This document shows, one piece after another, positions 20,019 to 29,376 of a stretch of DNA of 36,440 nt; the first letter of the stretch is position 1, and the number at the start of each line of letters is the position of its first letter. A model generated the notes under the pieces. That model saw only the letters and a list, made by a program, of their open reading frames with translations. It was not told the DNA's origin and did not search any database. Source of the DNA: Verrucomicrobiota bacterium (GTDB lineage Bacteria; Verrucomicrobiota; Verrucomicrobiia; Limisphaerales; AV2); NCBI GenBank assembly GCA_003219345.1, contig QHOP01000368.1:1-36440 (forward strand), given 5' to 3'. Made by a program: the position numbers and the translations under genes.

Positions 20019-23000
20019 TCACTGCCCGGTCACTCGCAGCCGCATGAACACGCACGGATCGTCGCTGAGCGGTGGTTTCACACGCGAAGTAACCAATGCC
20101 CTGCCATCGCCGAGTTGTTCCATCGATACCGTCTCAAGGTCTGGGGCGCCCTCCTGCCATGCGGCGAGATCAGTTGAAAAGAGAACTTCGATTTTAGCGC
20201 GTTCGGCGCCGAGGCTAACCGGGTAGGTCAGCAGGAGAGCGTCGGGTCCCCCAAGGACGTCAGGTTGCAGGGCGAAGGCCGGAGAAATGGGCGGCAGCCC
20301 GAGGTCATTGCCCAGTGCATAATCGATGATGTCGCGCTCGCCATTTCCATTCGCGTCGCCCAGTGGATCGGCGGGAAAGGGCACGACATCCGTCCAGCCG
20401 GGGCTGCCACCCGGAAAGGCGCTGGAGCGCCAGTTCGTGGCAACTGCAGGATCGGGATTGGTGTCGGGCGCGATTAAGGTAAGGCTGTAACCGGACCCAG
20501 CGGCGGCCGCCGGCCAGGGCGGCGCGTCGTCATAAGTGAATTCCAGAATGGTTTGGTTGTCGGCGTCCTCGAGTTTGATTCGTTCGCCGCCGTTGCTCAG
20601 TACGGTCCCATTTGTGAAAACACCTGCGACCGGACGGTTGGGTCCGTAAACGGCCTTAAAAGCCGCCAGGTCGCGCACAACCAGCACCCGCCCGCCCGGC
20701 GGCAACGAGGTAATGGCGCTGCCGGTAAAACTGAACTCCACGCCCTGCGTGAAGTGCACATCCGTCAGGTCCAGCGTGACCGAGCCGCTGATGTTCAACA
20801 GCTCGATGAATTCGGCCAGCCCGTCGCCTGCGGGATGATACATCAGCTCGCTGACCAGGAGATAGCGTTGGGCGTCAGAGGGCCGGCCCTGGTAAGTCGT
20901 CGTGTTGTTCGTCGCGCCGGAGGCGTCGATGAGCGTGAGCCCTTCCCCGAGACTGGAAAGATGCCCTTTGTAGCCGCCCTGCACGAAAAGCCCCTCACCG
21001 CCTTTGGGTGAAACCGTCCGGGCCCGGAACGCCGCAGTGCTCGGACAGAGGTAGAGGGCGCCGTTCGGCGGCAGGACTGTGCCGGACGTGAACGTGTGCT
21101 CGACTCCACCGGTCAGCCGCCAGTCCGAAATATCCACCGCAATCGGGTTGTGATTCAGCAGTTGAATGAATTCGGCGTCCTGATTTCCCGACGCGGGACT
21201 GGCCTCGATCGCGCCGAAGTCGATCACCGGCTGAACCTCGTTCGTCGCAGCAAGGGTGCCGCCATAGAGCTCCGGCACGATGATCATGTCGCTGCTGCTG
21301 ACGCTGTCGTTAAGGCCCTGGATCGCGAGGATGTTCCGTCCGGCACGTAGATTGGTTTTTTTGGCAGTCGCATCGTAGATGTCGAAGGCCGTCGCCTTGG
21401 CTTCATGCTGCGCAGTCGCGGCGGAGTTCCATTGGGGCGAGACCGGGGCATTGGCCGAGGCCAGCACTGCTCCATTGAGAAAGGCCACGAAGCCGTCGTC
21501 GAATTTCATTCGCAGTTCGAGCCGGTCAAAGGCGGCCGGATCGGCGACGTCGAACTCGATGCGGATATAGACGCTGTTGTTGCTCCGCATCTGGGTGTCC
21601 ACGTTCAGGCCGATGAGCGTTTCATACCCGATGTCACGTTCGTAGCCGACGCCCGTGGCGCCATTGATCCACCCGGTGGTATTGAAAGGCTCGAACGCTG
21701 GGATGCCGATCCAGGTCACGCTCAGACTGCTGTTCGGGGGCACGAACGCCTTCGCGGGCGCTCCCGCCACCACCAGCGGTGTGTACTGGTAGGTCGAACT
21801 GACCGTTTGTGGTTGTGGGATTTCGCCGCCTTTGCCGTCGATCTGGGTGTTGTAGATGTAGTTGCGCCGCGCGGGCAAATACTCGGTCTTCCAGCGCTGG
21901 ATGGCTTTGGCCATTGTTTCCACGGCCGGATCGGTATTCGTGTAGGACACGGTGGCGCCGCCTTGCAGCCAGGAACCCCATTTCTCAAAATCACGCCGGG
22001 CGTCGGACGGCACGATCCCCGGCGGATCGATGAGCGCGGACTGCTCGTTGAGCCTCCGCTCATAATACAGCTCGCTGTCCGGCGTTCCCGGCGCCGGCGG
22101 TGGCTGAAGGAAACGGTCGGTCAACGTGCGGATGCGCCGCATAATCATGGCTCGAGTGGCCGGAGCCGCGAAGAGTTCGGCGACCAATCGGATGGCATCG
22201 CCGGTGATCACGTATCCATCGGTATAGAGCCCGTTGTCGAAATAAGTGTACTGCGTGTTCCAGGTGCGGCCCTGTGAGAGGTCGAGGTCCCACGGCAAAA
22301 TAGCCCACTCCTCGCTCCGCCCGGTGTCGCGGTAGATATACCAGTTTTTGCGGTGCATATCGATGTTCCGGATAACCGAGTTGGCGGCAAGCATGTTGAT
22401 GCAGCGAGGGATGTCGATGTTGTCGTAGAGATAATTATTCAGGGCTGTGCCCGTTAAAGCGAGGCCATCGATCAGCGCCTGGAGATCGCTGTTGTTCTCG
22501 GTTTTGCGAGTCTTCTTCTCCACGCCGGAGGTGCCGGTGTCTCCAGCGCTTTTGTTCAGTGTGTTTGCGTAAACCTTGTAAAGGGCGCCGTTCCTGTTCA
22601 GGCCCGCGCGGTCCAGGTAATCCTCATTCCCGCGTTCGACGAAATCCGCCGTGCTGAAAAAAATTCCGTTTTGTTGAACGCGCACCGTGTTGGCCAAATG
22701 CGCGGCAACGCCAGATTCGCGCATCACTTCGTAGGCCAGCACATGGCGCACCTTCGATTTGTCCGCCCAATTGGTGAGCAGATCGATACCGGACTCGCGC
22801 GGGGCGTTCGTACTCCAGCGGAATCGTTGAGTGCGATTGAAATCGATGTTGTAGCTCTTCTTTGTGAAGCCGGCGGTGGACTGCCCGTGCAAACTGAACA
22901 ACACGTTGTCGTAAAACTCGCCGTCGTAATAAACCGCGCCGCGTGACCCGGCGTCGGTGCCGGCTCCACCGGGGTTGCTGGTGAACCAGTGAAACACCGG

Positions 23001-23909
23001 CAGAGCGGTTTGCACGCCGGCATCCTGCGCCACCGTGCCGAAATACTGATGGGAGTCGAGCGGATCGCGGTAGGCCGGCTCTTTCGTTTCGGTGCCTGTG
23101 GTGTCTCCGGCGACGAATCGCCAGCGCGTCATTTCCCCCGGCGCAAACGCCGCGCCTGGGATAATTGCTGTCCAGATGCCATCGCCTGCGGTCGCATCGC
23201 CGCCAGTGCCATCGTCTGTCATCGCCACCATGGTCTCGGCGGCAAACATCCGGCGGTAGTAAAGCTTCACCGTCGCCACGGGATCGTTGGCCGGACGAAC
23301 GGACGCGGTGATGGTCAACGGACCGGTCACTGGCTGCGGGGGATTTCTTTCCACCGCGCCAAAGATCGGACCAGCGCGGGTGCCGCTGGCATTGGGAGCG
23401 CCGGGAGTGGGGGTGGAGAAGAAACTCCATACCGGGGACGATTCTGGCTCGCCGAGACCAAACGATACGTTCTCGAACTGCGGCGGGTAGGAGGGCGCGA
23501 AGGCGCTGACCACCGTCACGCCGTCCGGCGCAACCAACGCCAGGTACTCGCCCTCCGCCGAGAGTTGGAAATCCGTGTGCAGCCGGCCCGCTGGATCAGC
23601 TCGATTTTTGCCCGAGGCGAATACGACGAGATAGGCGGCGGGGTTCAGCGTCACGGCGGGAAATGTCCACTTGTCAAGGTTCGCCGCGTCGTCCGTGAGA
23701 TGGTAACCCGTCAGCGAGATCGGGGTGCTGTCCGGATTGTGAATTTCAATCCAATCTGAAAACTCACCGTCCTCGTCGGCCAGCCCGGAACCATTCGAAG
23801 CCATGAATTCGGTGATGAGCGGGGCGCCGAAGCCGGTTATGGGAGGTGCCAGCGCCAGCCAAAGGAGCAGCCGGAGACAGGAGGAGGACAGTTTGATTTC
23901 AGGCACCAA
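20019..23909 (-). CDS. CotH kinase family protein with N- and C-terminal lamin-tail (LTD) domains, secreted
   Basis: N-terminal signal then LTD 'LITEFMASNGSGLADEDGEFSDWIEIHNP'; CotH core 'FSLHGQSTAGFTKKSYNIDFN...NIDMHRKNWYIYRDTGRSEEWAILPWDLDLSQG'; C-terminal LTDs 'AEFIELLNISGSVTLDLTDVHFTQGVEF'. Confidence 0.92.
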   Translation of the reverse strand: MVPEIKLSSSCLRLLLWLALAPPITGFGAPLITEFMASNGSGLADEDGEFSDWIEIHNPDSTPISLTGYHLTDDAANLDKWTFPAVTLNPAAYLVVFASGKNRADPAGRLHTDFQLSAEGEYLALVAPDGVTVVSAFAPSYPPQFENVSFGLGEPESSPVWSFFSTPTPGAPNASGTRAGPIFGAVERNPPQPVTGPLTITASVRPANDPVATVKLYYRRMFAAETMVAMTDDGTGGDATAGDGIWTAIIPGAAFAPGEMTRWRFVAGDTTGTETKEPAYRDPLDSHQYFGTVAQDAGVQTALPVFHWFTSNPGGAGTDAGSRGAVYYDGEFYDNVLFSLHGQSTAGFTKKSYNIDFNRTQRFRWSTNAPRESGIDLLTNWADKSKVRHVLAYEVMRESGVAAHLANTVRVQQNGIFFSTADFVERGNEDYLDRAGLNRNGALYKVYANTLNKSAGDTGTSGVEKKTRKTENNSDLQALIDGLALTGTALNNYLYDNIDIPRCINMLAANSVIRNIDMHRKNWYIYRDTGRSEEWAILPWDLDLSQGRTWNTQYTYFDNGLYTDGYVITGDAIRLVAELFAAPATRAMIMRRIRTLTDRFLQPPPAPGTPDSELYYERRLNEQSALIDPPGIVPSDARRDFEKWGSWLQGGATVSYTNTDPAVETMAKAIQRWKTEYLPARRNYIYNTQIDGKGGEIPQPQTVSSTYQYTPLVVAGAPAKAFVPPNSSLSVTWIGIPAFEPFNTTGWINGATGVGYERDIGYETLIGLNVDTQMRSNNSVYIRIEFDVADPAAFDRLELRMKFDDGFVAFLNGAVLASANAPVSPQWNSAATAQHEAKATAFDIYDATAKKTNLRAGRNILAIQGLNDSVSSSDMIIVPELYGGTLAATNEVQPVIDFGAIEASPASGNQDAEFIQLLNHNPIAVDISDWRLTGGVEHTFTSGTVLPPNGALYLCPSTAAFRARTVSPKGGEGLFVQGGYKGHLSSLGEGLTLIDASGATNNTTTYQGRPSDAQRYLLVSELMYHPAGDGLAEFIELLNISGSVTLDLTDVHFTQGVEFSFTGSAITSLPPGGRVLVVRDLAAFKAVYGPNRPVAGVFTNGTVLSNGGERIKLEDADNQTILEFTYDDAPPWPAAAAGSGYSLTLIAPDTNPDPAVATNWRSSAFPGGSPGWTDVVPFPADPLGDANGNGERDIIDYALGNDLGLPPISPAFALQPDVLGGPDALLLTYPVSLGAERAKIEVLFSTDLAAWQEGAPDLETVSMEQLGDGRALVTSRVKPPLSDDPCVFMRLRVTGQ

Positions 23910-24097
23910 ATTGATTACAGCTTAACCCGGTCAAAAGCAAGTTTTCTGCCATGTCGCGGTTGATTTTACCTGCCGGGGGGACTTTTCCGTTGAAATACTG
24001 CTGATATTTAAGAGCGTTACACTACTGCGAGAATTAGCGAAAAAGCTACGATTGGCGACAGCTTTGGGCCTGGAAGAAGCAGGACGTCCCACCGCTT

Positions 24098-25072
24098 TTA
24101 CCGGCGCAGTGGACGGAAGTGAAATTCGGCTGGTCGCGACGCACCTTCGTCAATGAGCAGTTCGCAATAGCCTCCGTCCTTCAACAACTCGATGCCCGCG
24201 ATTGAGGGGCAGAGCCGGGTCTTGAACTCACGCCAGCATCGGGCCTCATTGAGCGCGTGGCTCATGCGCCTGATGGAGTTGCCCAGGAAACGAATCGTGG
24301 GCATGCCCGCCAGCAACTGGCTCTGACGATAGAACAAATTGGAGTGCAGATGTCCGATGATGGTCTGCTCGACTTGCGGCAGTCTTCCACGCACGGTTTC
24401 ATCCCGCCAAAGGAACGGCAACGCAGTTGGATCGTGGCAAAACAGCAGCGCACGTTGCTCCGGTTTCAGAGCGGCGAAGGCCCGACGAACCTCCGACAAA
24501 TGCGCCTCGCGCAAAGCCGCCCAGTCCTGGCGCTCTTCCGGGAGCGCTTCCGGTTCATAGACCGGAAAGGCCAGGAGCGAAGAGGTGAGACCTATCAAGA
24601 CGTAGTTGCCGATTTCGGTCCGCCAAAATGGCTGCAGGGCCAGCTCCGTCGTCGCGCGGCGCCAGCTCGCGAGGCGAAAGCCGCCTTTGCCGCCGAACAA
24701 GCTCATTTTGCCCAGTTCATGGTCGCCGATGGCGCTTTGCAGTTTCGCGCCGAATCGGTCGCGGAGCTTGGCCAGACACTCGCGGGCGCTCTCGAAGGCC
24801 GCATCGTCGCACACGCCAACGAATTCCGTGTCGCATGAGTAATCACCGTTTGTGACGACGACGTCGGGGGAATCGGCCCGGGCCAGAAACTCGTCGAGCA
24901 GATGGTTGTGGGCAAAGGGATCGCGCAGCCAGATGTAGTGGCGATAGGCCTTAACCGCGCGGCGGAGGAGGGGATTGGCAATGATGCGCGCCTCATGACC
25001 GCGACGACGCTTTTCCGCGTCGCTGGCGTAATGAATGTCGCTGAGAATCAGGATCGTCTTTTGACGCGACAT
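24098..25072 (-). CDS. Calcineurin-like metallophosphoesterase
   Basis: Motifs 'ILSDIHYAS', 'VVTNGDYSCD', 'AIGDHELGK', 'LLFCHDP', 'IIGHLHSNL'. Confidence 0.88.
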   Translation of the reverse strand: MSRQKTILILSDIHYASDAEKRRRGHEARIIANPLLRRAVKAYRHYIWLRDPFAHNHLLDEFLARADSPDVVVTNGDYSCDTEFVGVCDDAAFESARECLAKLRDRFGAKLQSAIGDHELGKMSLFGGKGGFRLASWRRATTELALQPFWRTEIGNYVLIGLTSSLLAFPVYEPEALPEERQDWAALREAHLSEVRRAFAALKPEQRALLFCHDPTALPFLWRDETVRGRLPQVEQTIIGHLHSNLFYRQSQLLAGMPTIRFLGNSIRRMSHALNEARCWREFKTRLCPSIAGIELLKDGGYCELLIDEGASRPAEFHFRPLRR

Positions 25073-25091
25073 GACGCGCGGATGCTATTAA

Positions 25092-25259
25092 TAGTGTGGT
25101 GTCCCTTAACGCTTCTTTACAATGACACCGACCAAGCAGGAAACAGGAGCGCCCCTCACCCTGCCCTCTCCCCATCGGATGGGGAGAGGGTGGCCGAAGG
25201 CCGGGTGAGGTGAAAGGGGAACGTTCACATTGTATGGGTATTTCTGTGACATGACACTA
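25092..25259. mobile_element. Putative MITE/IS630-related relic (168 bp) with imperfect TIRs flanked by TA
   Basis: Left end TAGTGTGGTGTCCCTTAA matches the IS630 end in this window (TAGTGTAGTGTCCCTTAA) at 17/18; right end, reverse complemented, TAGTGTCATGTCACAGAA; both arms also share TACAATG further in. No transposase. Confidence 0.5.
25152..25210. repeat. GC-rich complex palindromic (REP-like) element, copy 3, intergenic
   Basis: cccctcaccctgccctctccccatcggatggggagagggtggccgaaggccgggtgagg; near-identical to copy 1, same orientation. Confidence 0.87.
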
Positions 25260-25340
25260 GGGCAACGATTACGGCGAAGTAAAACGGGAAACCGGCTGCG
25301 CCGCCAAACGCAGCTTGAGGAACGTCCGTTGAATGCAATG

Positions 25341-26447
25341 CTACGGCATCCGGGACAGCGGCAAGGTGATTTTGAACGTGGTGCCTTTGTTGACTTCGCT
25401 CTCGACGCTGATCCGGCCGTGGTGCTCCTGAATGATGCGCGACGTAATCGCCAAACCCAGGCCGGTGCCTTCGGGCTTCGTGGTCACGAACGGGACGAAG
25501 AGGCGCTTGTTCACCTCCGGTGGAATCCCTGAGCCCGTGTCCTTGATGCTGACCTGAATTTGCTCAGCCTTGCCCTTCGGTTCCAAGGGCGAAAGATGGG
25601 CGGTGGCGACAACAATTTCGGTGGCCACGGTCAGCGAGCCCATTTCTTCCATCGCTTCAATGGCATTCAACAGGAGATTGATCAGGGCCTGTTCCAGTTG
25701 CTTGGCGTCGCCTTGCACAAGGTCGATGCCGGCATCGAGAGCGCGGACCAGTTGGATTTTTCTGGTCGTGATGTGGTGCTGCACCAGCCGAAGGGAGTTC
25801 TCGATCACTTCATGGATACTGACGCTGGAGAAGGTGGGCTTGGCCGGTCCGGCGAACTTCAGGAGTTGAGTGACGAGCGAATCGATCCGTTTGGTTTCGC
25901 GGCTGATGAGGCTGGTCATTTCGACGTCCTCGTTCCGTTCCGCCAGGAGGTCCGAGAACGATTTGATGGCCACGAGGGCGTTTTTGATTTCATGCGCCAC
26001 GCCCGCCGACAGCGTGCCGATGCTGGCCAGCCGTTCGAGCCGGCGGATGCGACGTTCCAGCTTCCTGGCCGAATTGAGATCGTGAAAAACCGCGACCACA
26101 ACGAGCGGCTGTCCCGAACCGTCCGCGCACAAAGAAGTGGAGGCGTGAACCGGCGCTTTTTCCTCCGCGTCAGGAAAGAGAACAAAGGTCCGGTCGGTGA
26201 CCGGTTTGCCCGAAGCAAAAGTCTCTTCGATCACCTTTTGCAACGACGCGGGCAGCCCGGTCATTCGGCGGCCGAGAATCGCCTGAGCCACCAGCCCAGT
26301 GATCCGCTCAGCCGCCCGATTGAAAGCCGTCACGGTCCTTTGCGCGTCAACCGACACGACTCCGGGTTCCATGGAACGGAAGAGAAGGCCGGAGAGGTTC
26401 AAACCCTCGTTTCTTCGCTTTATGAAAACGGTTTCTTGAATCGACAT
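25341..26447 (-). CDS. PAS-domain sensor histidine kinase (soluble, NtrB-like layout)
   Basis: PAS 'GVVSVDAQRTVTAFNRAAERITG'; H-box 'SAGVAHEIKNALVAIKSFSDLLAE'; N-box 'NLLLNAIEAM'; 'DTGSGIPPE'; 'FVTTKPEGTGLGLAI'. Confidence 0.92.
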   Translation of the reverse strand: MSIQETVFIKRRNEGLNLSGLLFRSMEPGVVSVDAQRTVTAFNRAAERITGLVAQAILGRRMTGLPASLQKVIEETFASGKPVTDRTFVLFPDAEEKAPVHASTSLCADGSGQPLVVVAVFHDLNSARKLERRIRRLERLASIGTLSAGVAHEIKNALVAIKSFSDLLAERNEDVEMTSLISRETKRIDSLVTQLLKFAGPAKPTFSSVSIHEVIENSLRLVQHHITTRKIQLVRALDAGIDLVQGDAKQLEQALINLLLNAIEAMEEMGSLTVATEIVVATAHLSPLEPKGKAEQIQVSIKDTGSGIPPEVNKRLFVPFVTTKPEGTGLGLAITSRIIQEHHGRISVESEVNKGTTFKITLPLSRMP

Positions 26448-26748
26448 ACTGAAGATGCTTCGCGAACTGGGCGGGCGTTTACCTGACAGAAATGACCATT
26501 GCGGATTTCAGTACGAGCCGCAGTCCAATGCCGTTGCGCCCACAGAATGATGAAGGCGCCTGGATGGTTCACTTCTGATCGCCGGCTTCGCGTTAGCATC
26601 GACTTCATCAAGTCTAACGACGGAACGGGCGGCTGACAACGAAAAAGCCCTGGCGGGCGGTTCTCGGGCGCAAATTAGTTTTGAGAGCGGCGATAAGCAG
26701 CTTGCGGAGCAGCGGTCGAAAGCAAGCCCGCGGCTTCAGTCGTGGGTC

Positions 26749-26793
26749 GCGGTATTAACAATCGGAGCCGTGAAGCGGCGAAAGCAAATCCTC
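26749..26793. repeat. Direct repeat copy A (~45 bp) upstream of the SDR gene
   Basis: gcggtattaacaatcggagccgtgaagcggcgaaagcaaatcctc; 33/36 identical to 29005-29040 in the core, weaker over the last 9 bp. Confidence 0.8.
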
Positions 26794-26989
26794 CCGACTT
26801 GCCCTCTGTTCACGCATCGGACCAGGCGGCAGATTGGATGAAACCGCGGAAAACTTTAATGATTGTTGAGTGTTTGGTTTCTCCTTACACTTCGCCTGAA
26901 ATGAACCGTGAAAGCCGGAGAAACTGAAATGAGATCTGAAAGCTATCGTCGATGGGAACGCTGTTGAGTTCACTGCACTTGCTAAACTG

Positions 26990-27835
26990 ATGCGAAACCT
27001 ATCGGGTAAAACGGCTATTCTGACGGGCGCTTCCGGAGGACTGGGTCGTTACATCGCTTTGGCCCTGGCTGAACAAGGAGTGAATTTATTCCTGGCTGCT
27101 TATCCTGGAGAAGGGCTGGACAGCCTCAAAGAAGCGGTTTGCCAGCACGGAGTTCGCGCGATTCCTCTAGTGGCGAATTTTCGCCACGCTTCTCAACTGC
27201 GGTCCGTGGTTGAAGAAGCTAAAAATGGATTCGGCCGAATTGACTTGTTGATCAATAACGCAGGAGTGGAATACACATCCGCCTATCACGAATTGCCCGA
27301 GGAGAATATCGGGGACATCATCGGCATCAACCTGGAAGCGCCGTTGTTGCTCACACGGCTGGTGCTGCCTGAAATGCTGGAGCGACACTGCGGGCACATC
27401 GTGAACATGGCGTCCCTGGCAGGCAAGTCCGGCCCGGCCTTTCAAGAACCGTATGCAGCCACCAAGGCGGCCCTTATTGCGTTCACCGCTTCTCTGCGCG
27501 CCACGTATCGTGGAACCGGAGTCAGCGCCTCGGTCATTTGCCCCGGCTTCGTTGAAGCGGGAATCTACGCGAAGTTAAAGAAGGAAACAGGGTTCCCGGC
27601 GCCGGCGCTCCTGGGCACTTCGCCTCCTGAACCCGTTGCCAAAGGAGTGGTTCGCGCGATCCAACGGGATTTGCCGGAGGTCATTGTTAATCCCTTTCCA
27701 GTGAAGCCGCTTTTTGCGGCCGCCATTTTATTCCCACGGCTCGGAGAATTTCTGATCAACCGAACCGGAGCGCATAAATTCTTTGCCAAGGCGGCAGAGG
27801 TACTGAAACAAAAGCGGATCGAGGCTCAAAAATGA
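26990..27835 (+). CDS. Short-chain dehydrogenase/reductase (SDR)
   Basis: TGASGGLG cofactor motif, 'LINNAGVEY', 'IVNMASLAGKSG', catalytic 'YAATKAA', 'VICPGFVEAGIY'. Confidence 0.93.
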   Translation: MRNLSGKTAILTGASGGLGRYIALALAEQGVNLFLAAYPGEGLDSLKEAVCQHGVRAIPLVANFRHASQLRSVVEEAKNGFGRIDLLINNAGVEYTSAYHELPEENIGDIIGINLEAPLLLTRLVLPEMLERHCGHIVNMASLAGKSGPAFQEPYAATKAALIAFTASLRATYRGTGVSASVICPGFVEAGIYAKLKKETGFPAPALLGTSPPEPVAKGVVRAIQRDLPEVIVNPFPVKPLFAAAILFPRLGEFLINRTGAHKFFAKAAEVLKQKRIEAQK

Positions 27836-28944
27836 TAGCCGATGGAAAAATTAACGGCCTGATTGAAAAACTGGTAGCTCCCGTCGGCCGAATTGCCGTT
27901 GTTGATTTGTCGCGCCGGTCCAGCAATGACTTGTCCGGAAAGCGCCCAATTCCAGCTTTCTCCTTTGTGTCCGAACCCTAAACTGGCCACATGCAGATCT
28001 GTGTCCGGCACGATCGGATTGAAATCTCGGTCACTCGTGGAGTTCTGGCTAAAAAAGTACCCTGCGCTTACCCAATATCCGTTTGACAGGTAGCGGGTAA
28101 CGCCGAAGTGCGCGAGGTAACTGGATTTCCAGTTGAGAGGAAACGGCACGTCGCCAAACGCTGTTCCTTTGAACGTGACCGTATCGAGTGTGTCCCAATC
28201 CGTCCAATCCACTCCGACTTCGACGTTCCAGTTTGTTGTCGGTCGAAAGGAGATGCCGCCCATGATAAATTGTGGGAAATCCAGTTCAGCTGACGTCCCG
28301 CTTTTTTGTGAGACAATCGGTTTGGCGGTAGAATTGCCCCGGTAGTTGACTGTGGTAGGGCTGAAGTAGCTGACGCCGAGGGACCACTTGGAGTGTGGTT
28401 GCCACAGCAAGCCAACCTTGGCGCCGTACGCGAAACCATTGCCGCGAAATCTGAATTCGTCACCCGGAACGATGCCGATGCCGCGCCGCAACATGGCCGT
28501 AGAAAAATTCACCGTTGGTCCCGCAGCGATCGAAAGCGTCGAGTTAACCCGCCACGCCGCAATCGGCGCATAGATTCCAAGTCCGAACGCGAGGGGGTAA
28601 TTCATTGGTGAATAGACATAATAAAACTGAGGCACCGGTTGTATTTCGAAGTCAGTGTCGGCTTCGGTGCCGCCGGTGGCCGCCTTGAAATGGGAATTTA
28701 CAGAGATGACGTGCGCTCCGAGTTGGGCATTTTGGCCTTCGAGCAGCGTAATGCCAGCCGGGTTGTAATACAGTGCAGAAGGATTGTTTGCCGTGGCGAC
28801 AAATGCGTTGCCCCGGGCCGTTGCCTCCGCGTCTTGGTTGGGAATGCGGAAACCCAGCGCGCAAAGCGGACTTGATCGAATGGAGAGTTCAATTAATGCC
28901 AGGAAGATGAAGAGCCGGCAACCGAGACCGGTGATCAGGTTCAT
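27826..28944 (-). CDS. FadL/OmpP1/TodX-family outer membrane transporter
   Basis: N-terminal 'ALGFRIPNQDAEATARGNAFVATANNPSALYYNPAGITLLEGQN', beta-strand rich, ends in aromatic 'FSIGYHF'. Its 3' end overlaps the convergent SDR gene by 10 bp. Confidence 0.88.
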   Translation of the reverse strand: MNLITGLGCRLFIFLALIELSIRSSPLCALGFRIPNQDAEATARGNAFVATANNPSALYYNPAGITLLEGQNAQLGAHVISVNSHFKAATGGTEADTDFEIQPVPQFYYVYSPMNYPLAFGLGIYAPIAAWRVNSTLSIAAGPTVNFSTAMLRRGIGIVPGDEFRFRGNGFAYGAKVGLLWQPHSKWSLGVSYFSPTTVNYRGNSTAKPIVSQKSGTSAELDFPQFIMGGISFRPTTNWNVEVGVDWTDWDTLDTVTFKGTAFGDVPFPLNWKSSYLAHFGVTRYLSNGYWVSAGYFFSQNSTSDRDFNPIVPDTDLHVASLGFGHKGESWNWALSGQVIAGPARQINNGNSADGSYQFFNQAVNFSIGYHF

Positions 28945-29004
28945 GGTTTCAACTTCTGGCGGAAATAATCGCTGGATGCAAAGAAAAAATGAGAGCCCAA
29001 GGTT

Positions 29005-29049
29005 GCGGTATTAGCAATCGGACCCGCGAAGCGGCGAAAGAGAATTCTC
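29005..29049. repeat. Direct repeat copy B (~45 bp) upstream of the FadL-like gene
   Basis: gcggtattagcaatcggacccgcgaagcggcgaaagagaattctc; same orientation as copy A at 26749. Confidence 0.8.
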
Positions 29050-29104
29050 TTCGGCCGCGATTCTGTCGCCCCTGAAGGTGCCTTTGACGATGGACCATTT
29101 TTTC

Positions 29105-29124
29105 CCCACGGCTCACGCCGTGGG
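29105..29124. promoter_or_regulatory. Perfect 8-bp-stem hairpin CCCACGGC-tcac-GCCGTGGG in the divergent FadL/methyltransferase intergenic region
   Basis: Self-complementary arms by inspection; preceded by ttttttcc on the + strand, so not a plus-strand intrinsic terminator. Confidence 0.5.
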
Positions 29125-29376
29125 CCCCTCTGCCGCCACACTGTGGCTGGTGGCTTGCGCGCCCATTGTCAAAATCCAACTTGCGCCCACCTTCAAAGTG
29201 CCCAAGCAATTATTCTATTCACACAATCGTTTTTCTGCTATTCGTCCGCTGGCATAGATTGTCAGTGCGCAATTGCGGACATTCGTTGTTGAGCATGACC
29301 CGCGGTGCTCGGGCACTCTCAGGCCTGCGTTTCTGCTCCGCCACGACGCTAAAAGTCCAAACATCCGCTTCCGACA

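Noticed and set aside
25560-26486. 308-aa plus-strand ORF opposite the PAS kinase
   Set aside because: Antisense to an intact PAS-HisKA-HATPase protein; composition typical of a shadow frame.
29100-29130. Intrinsic terminator at the CCCACGGC/GCCGTGGG hairpin
   Set aside because: The T-run precedes rather than follows the hairpin on the plus strand and no T-run follows on the minus strand.
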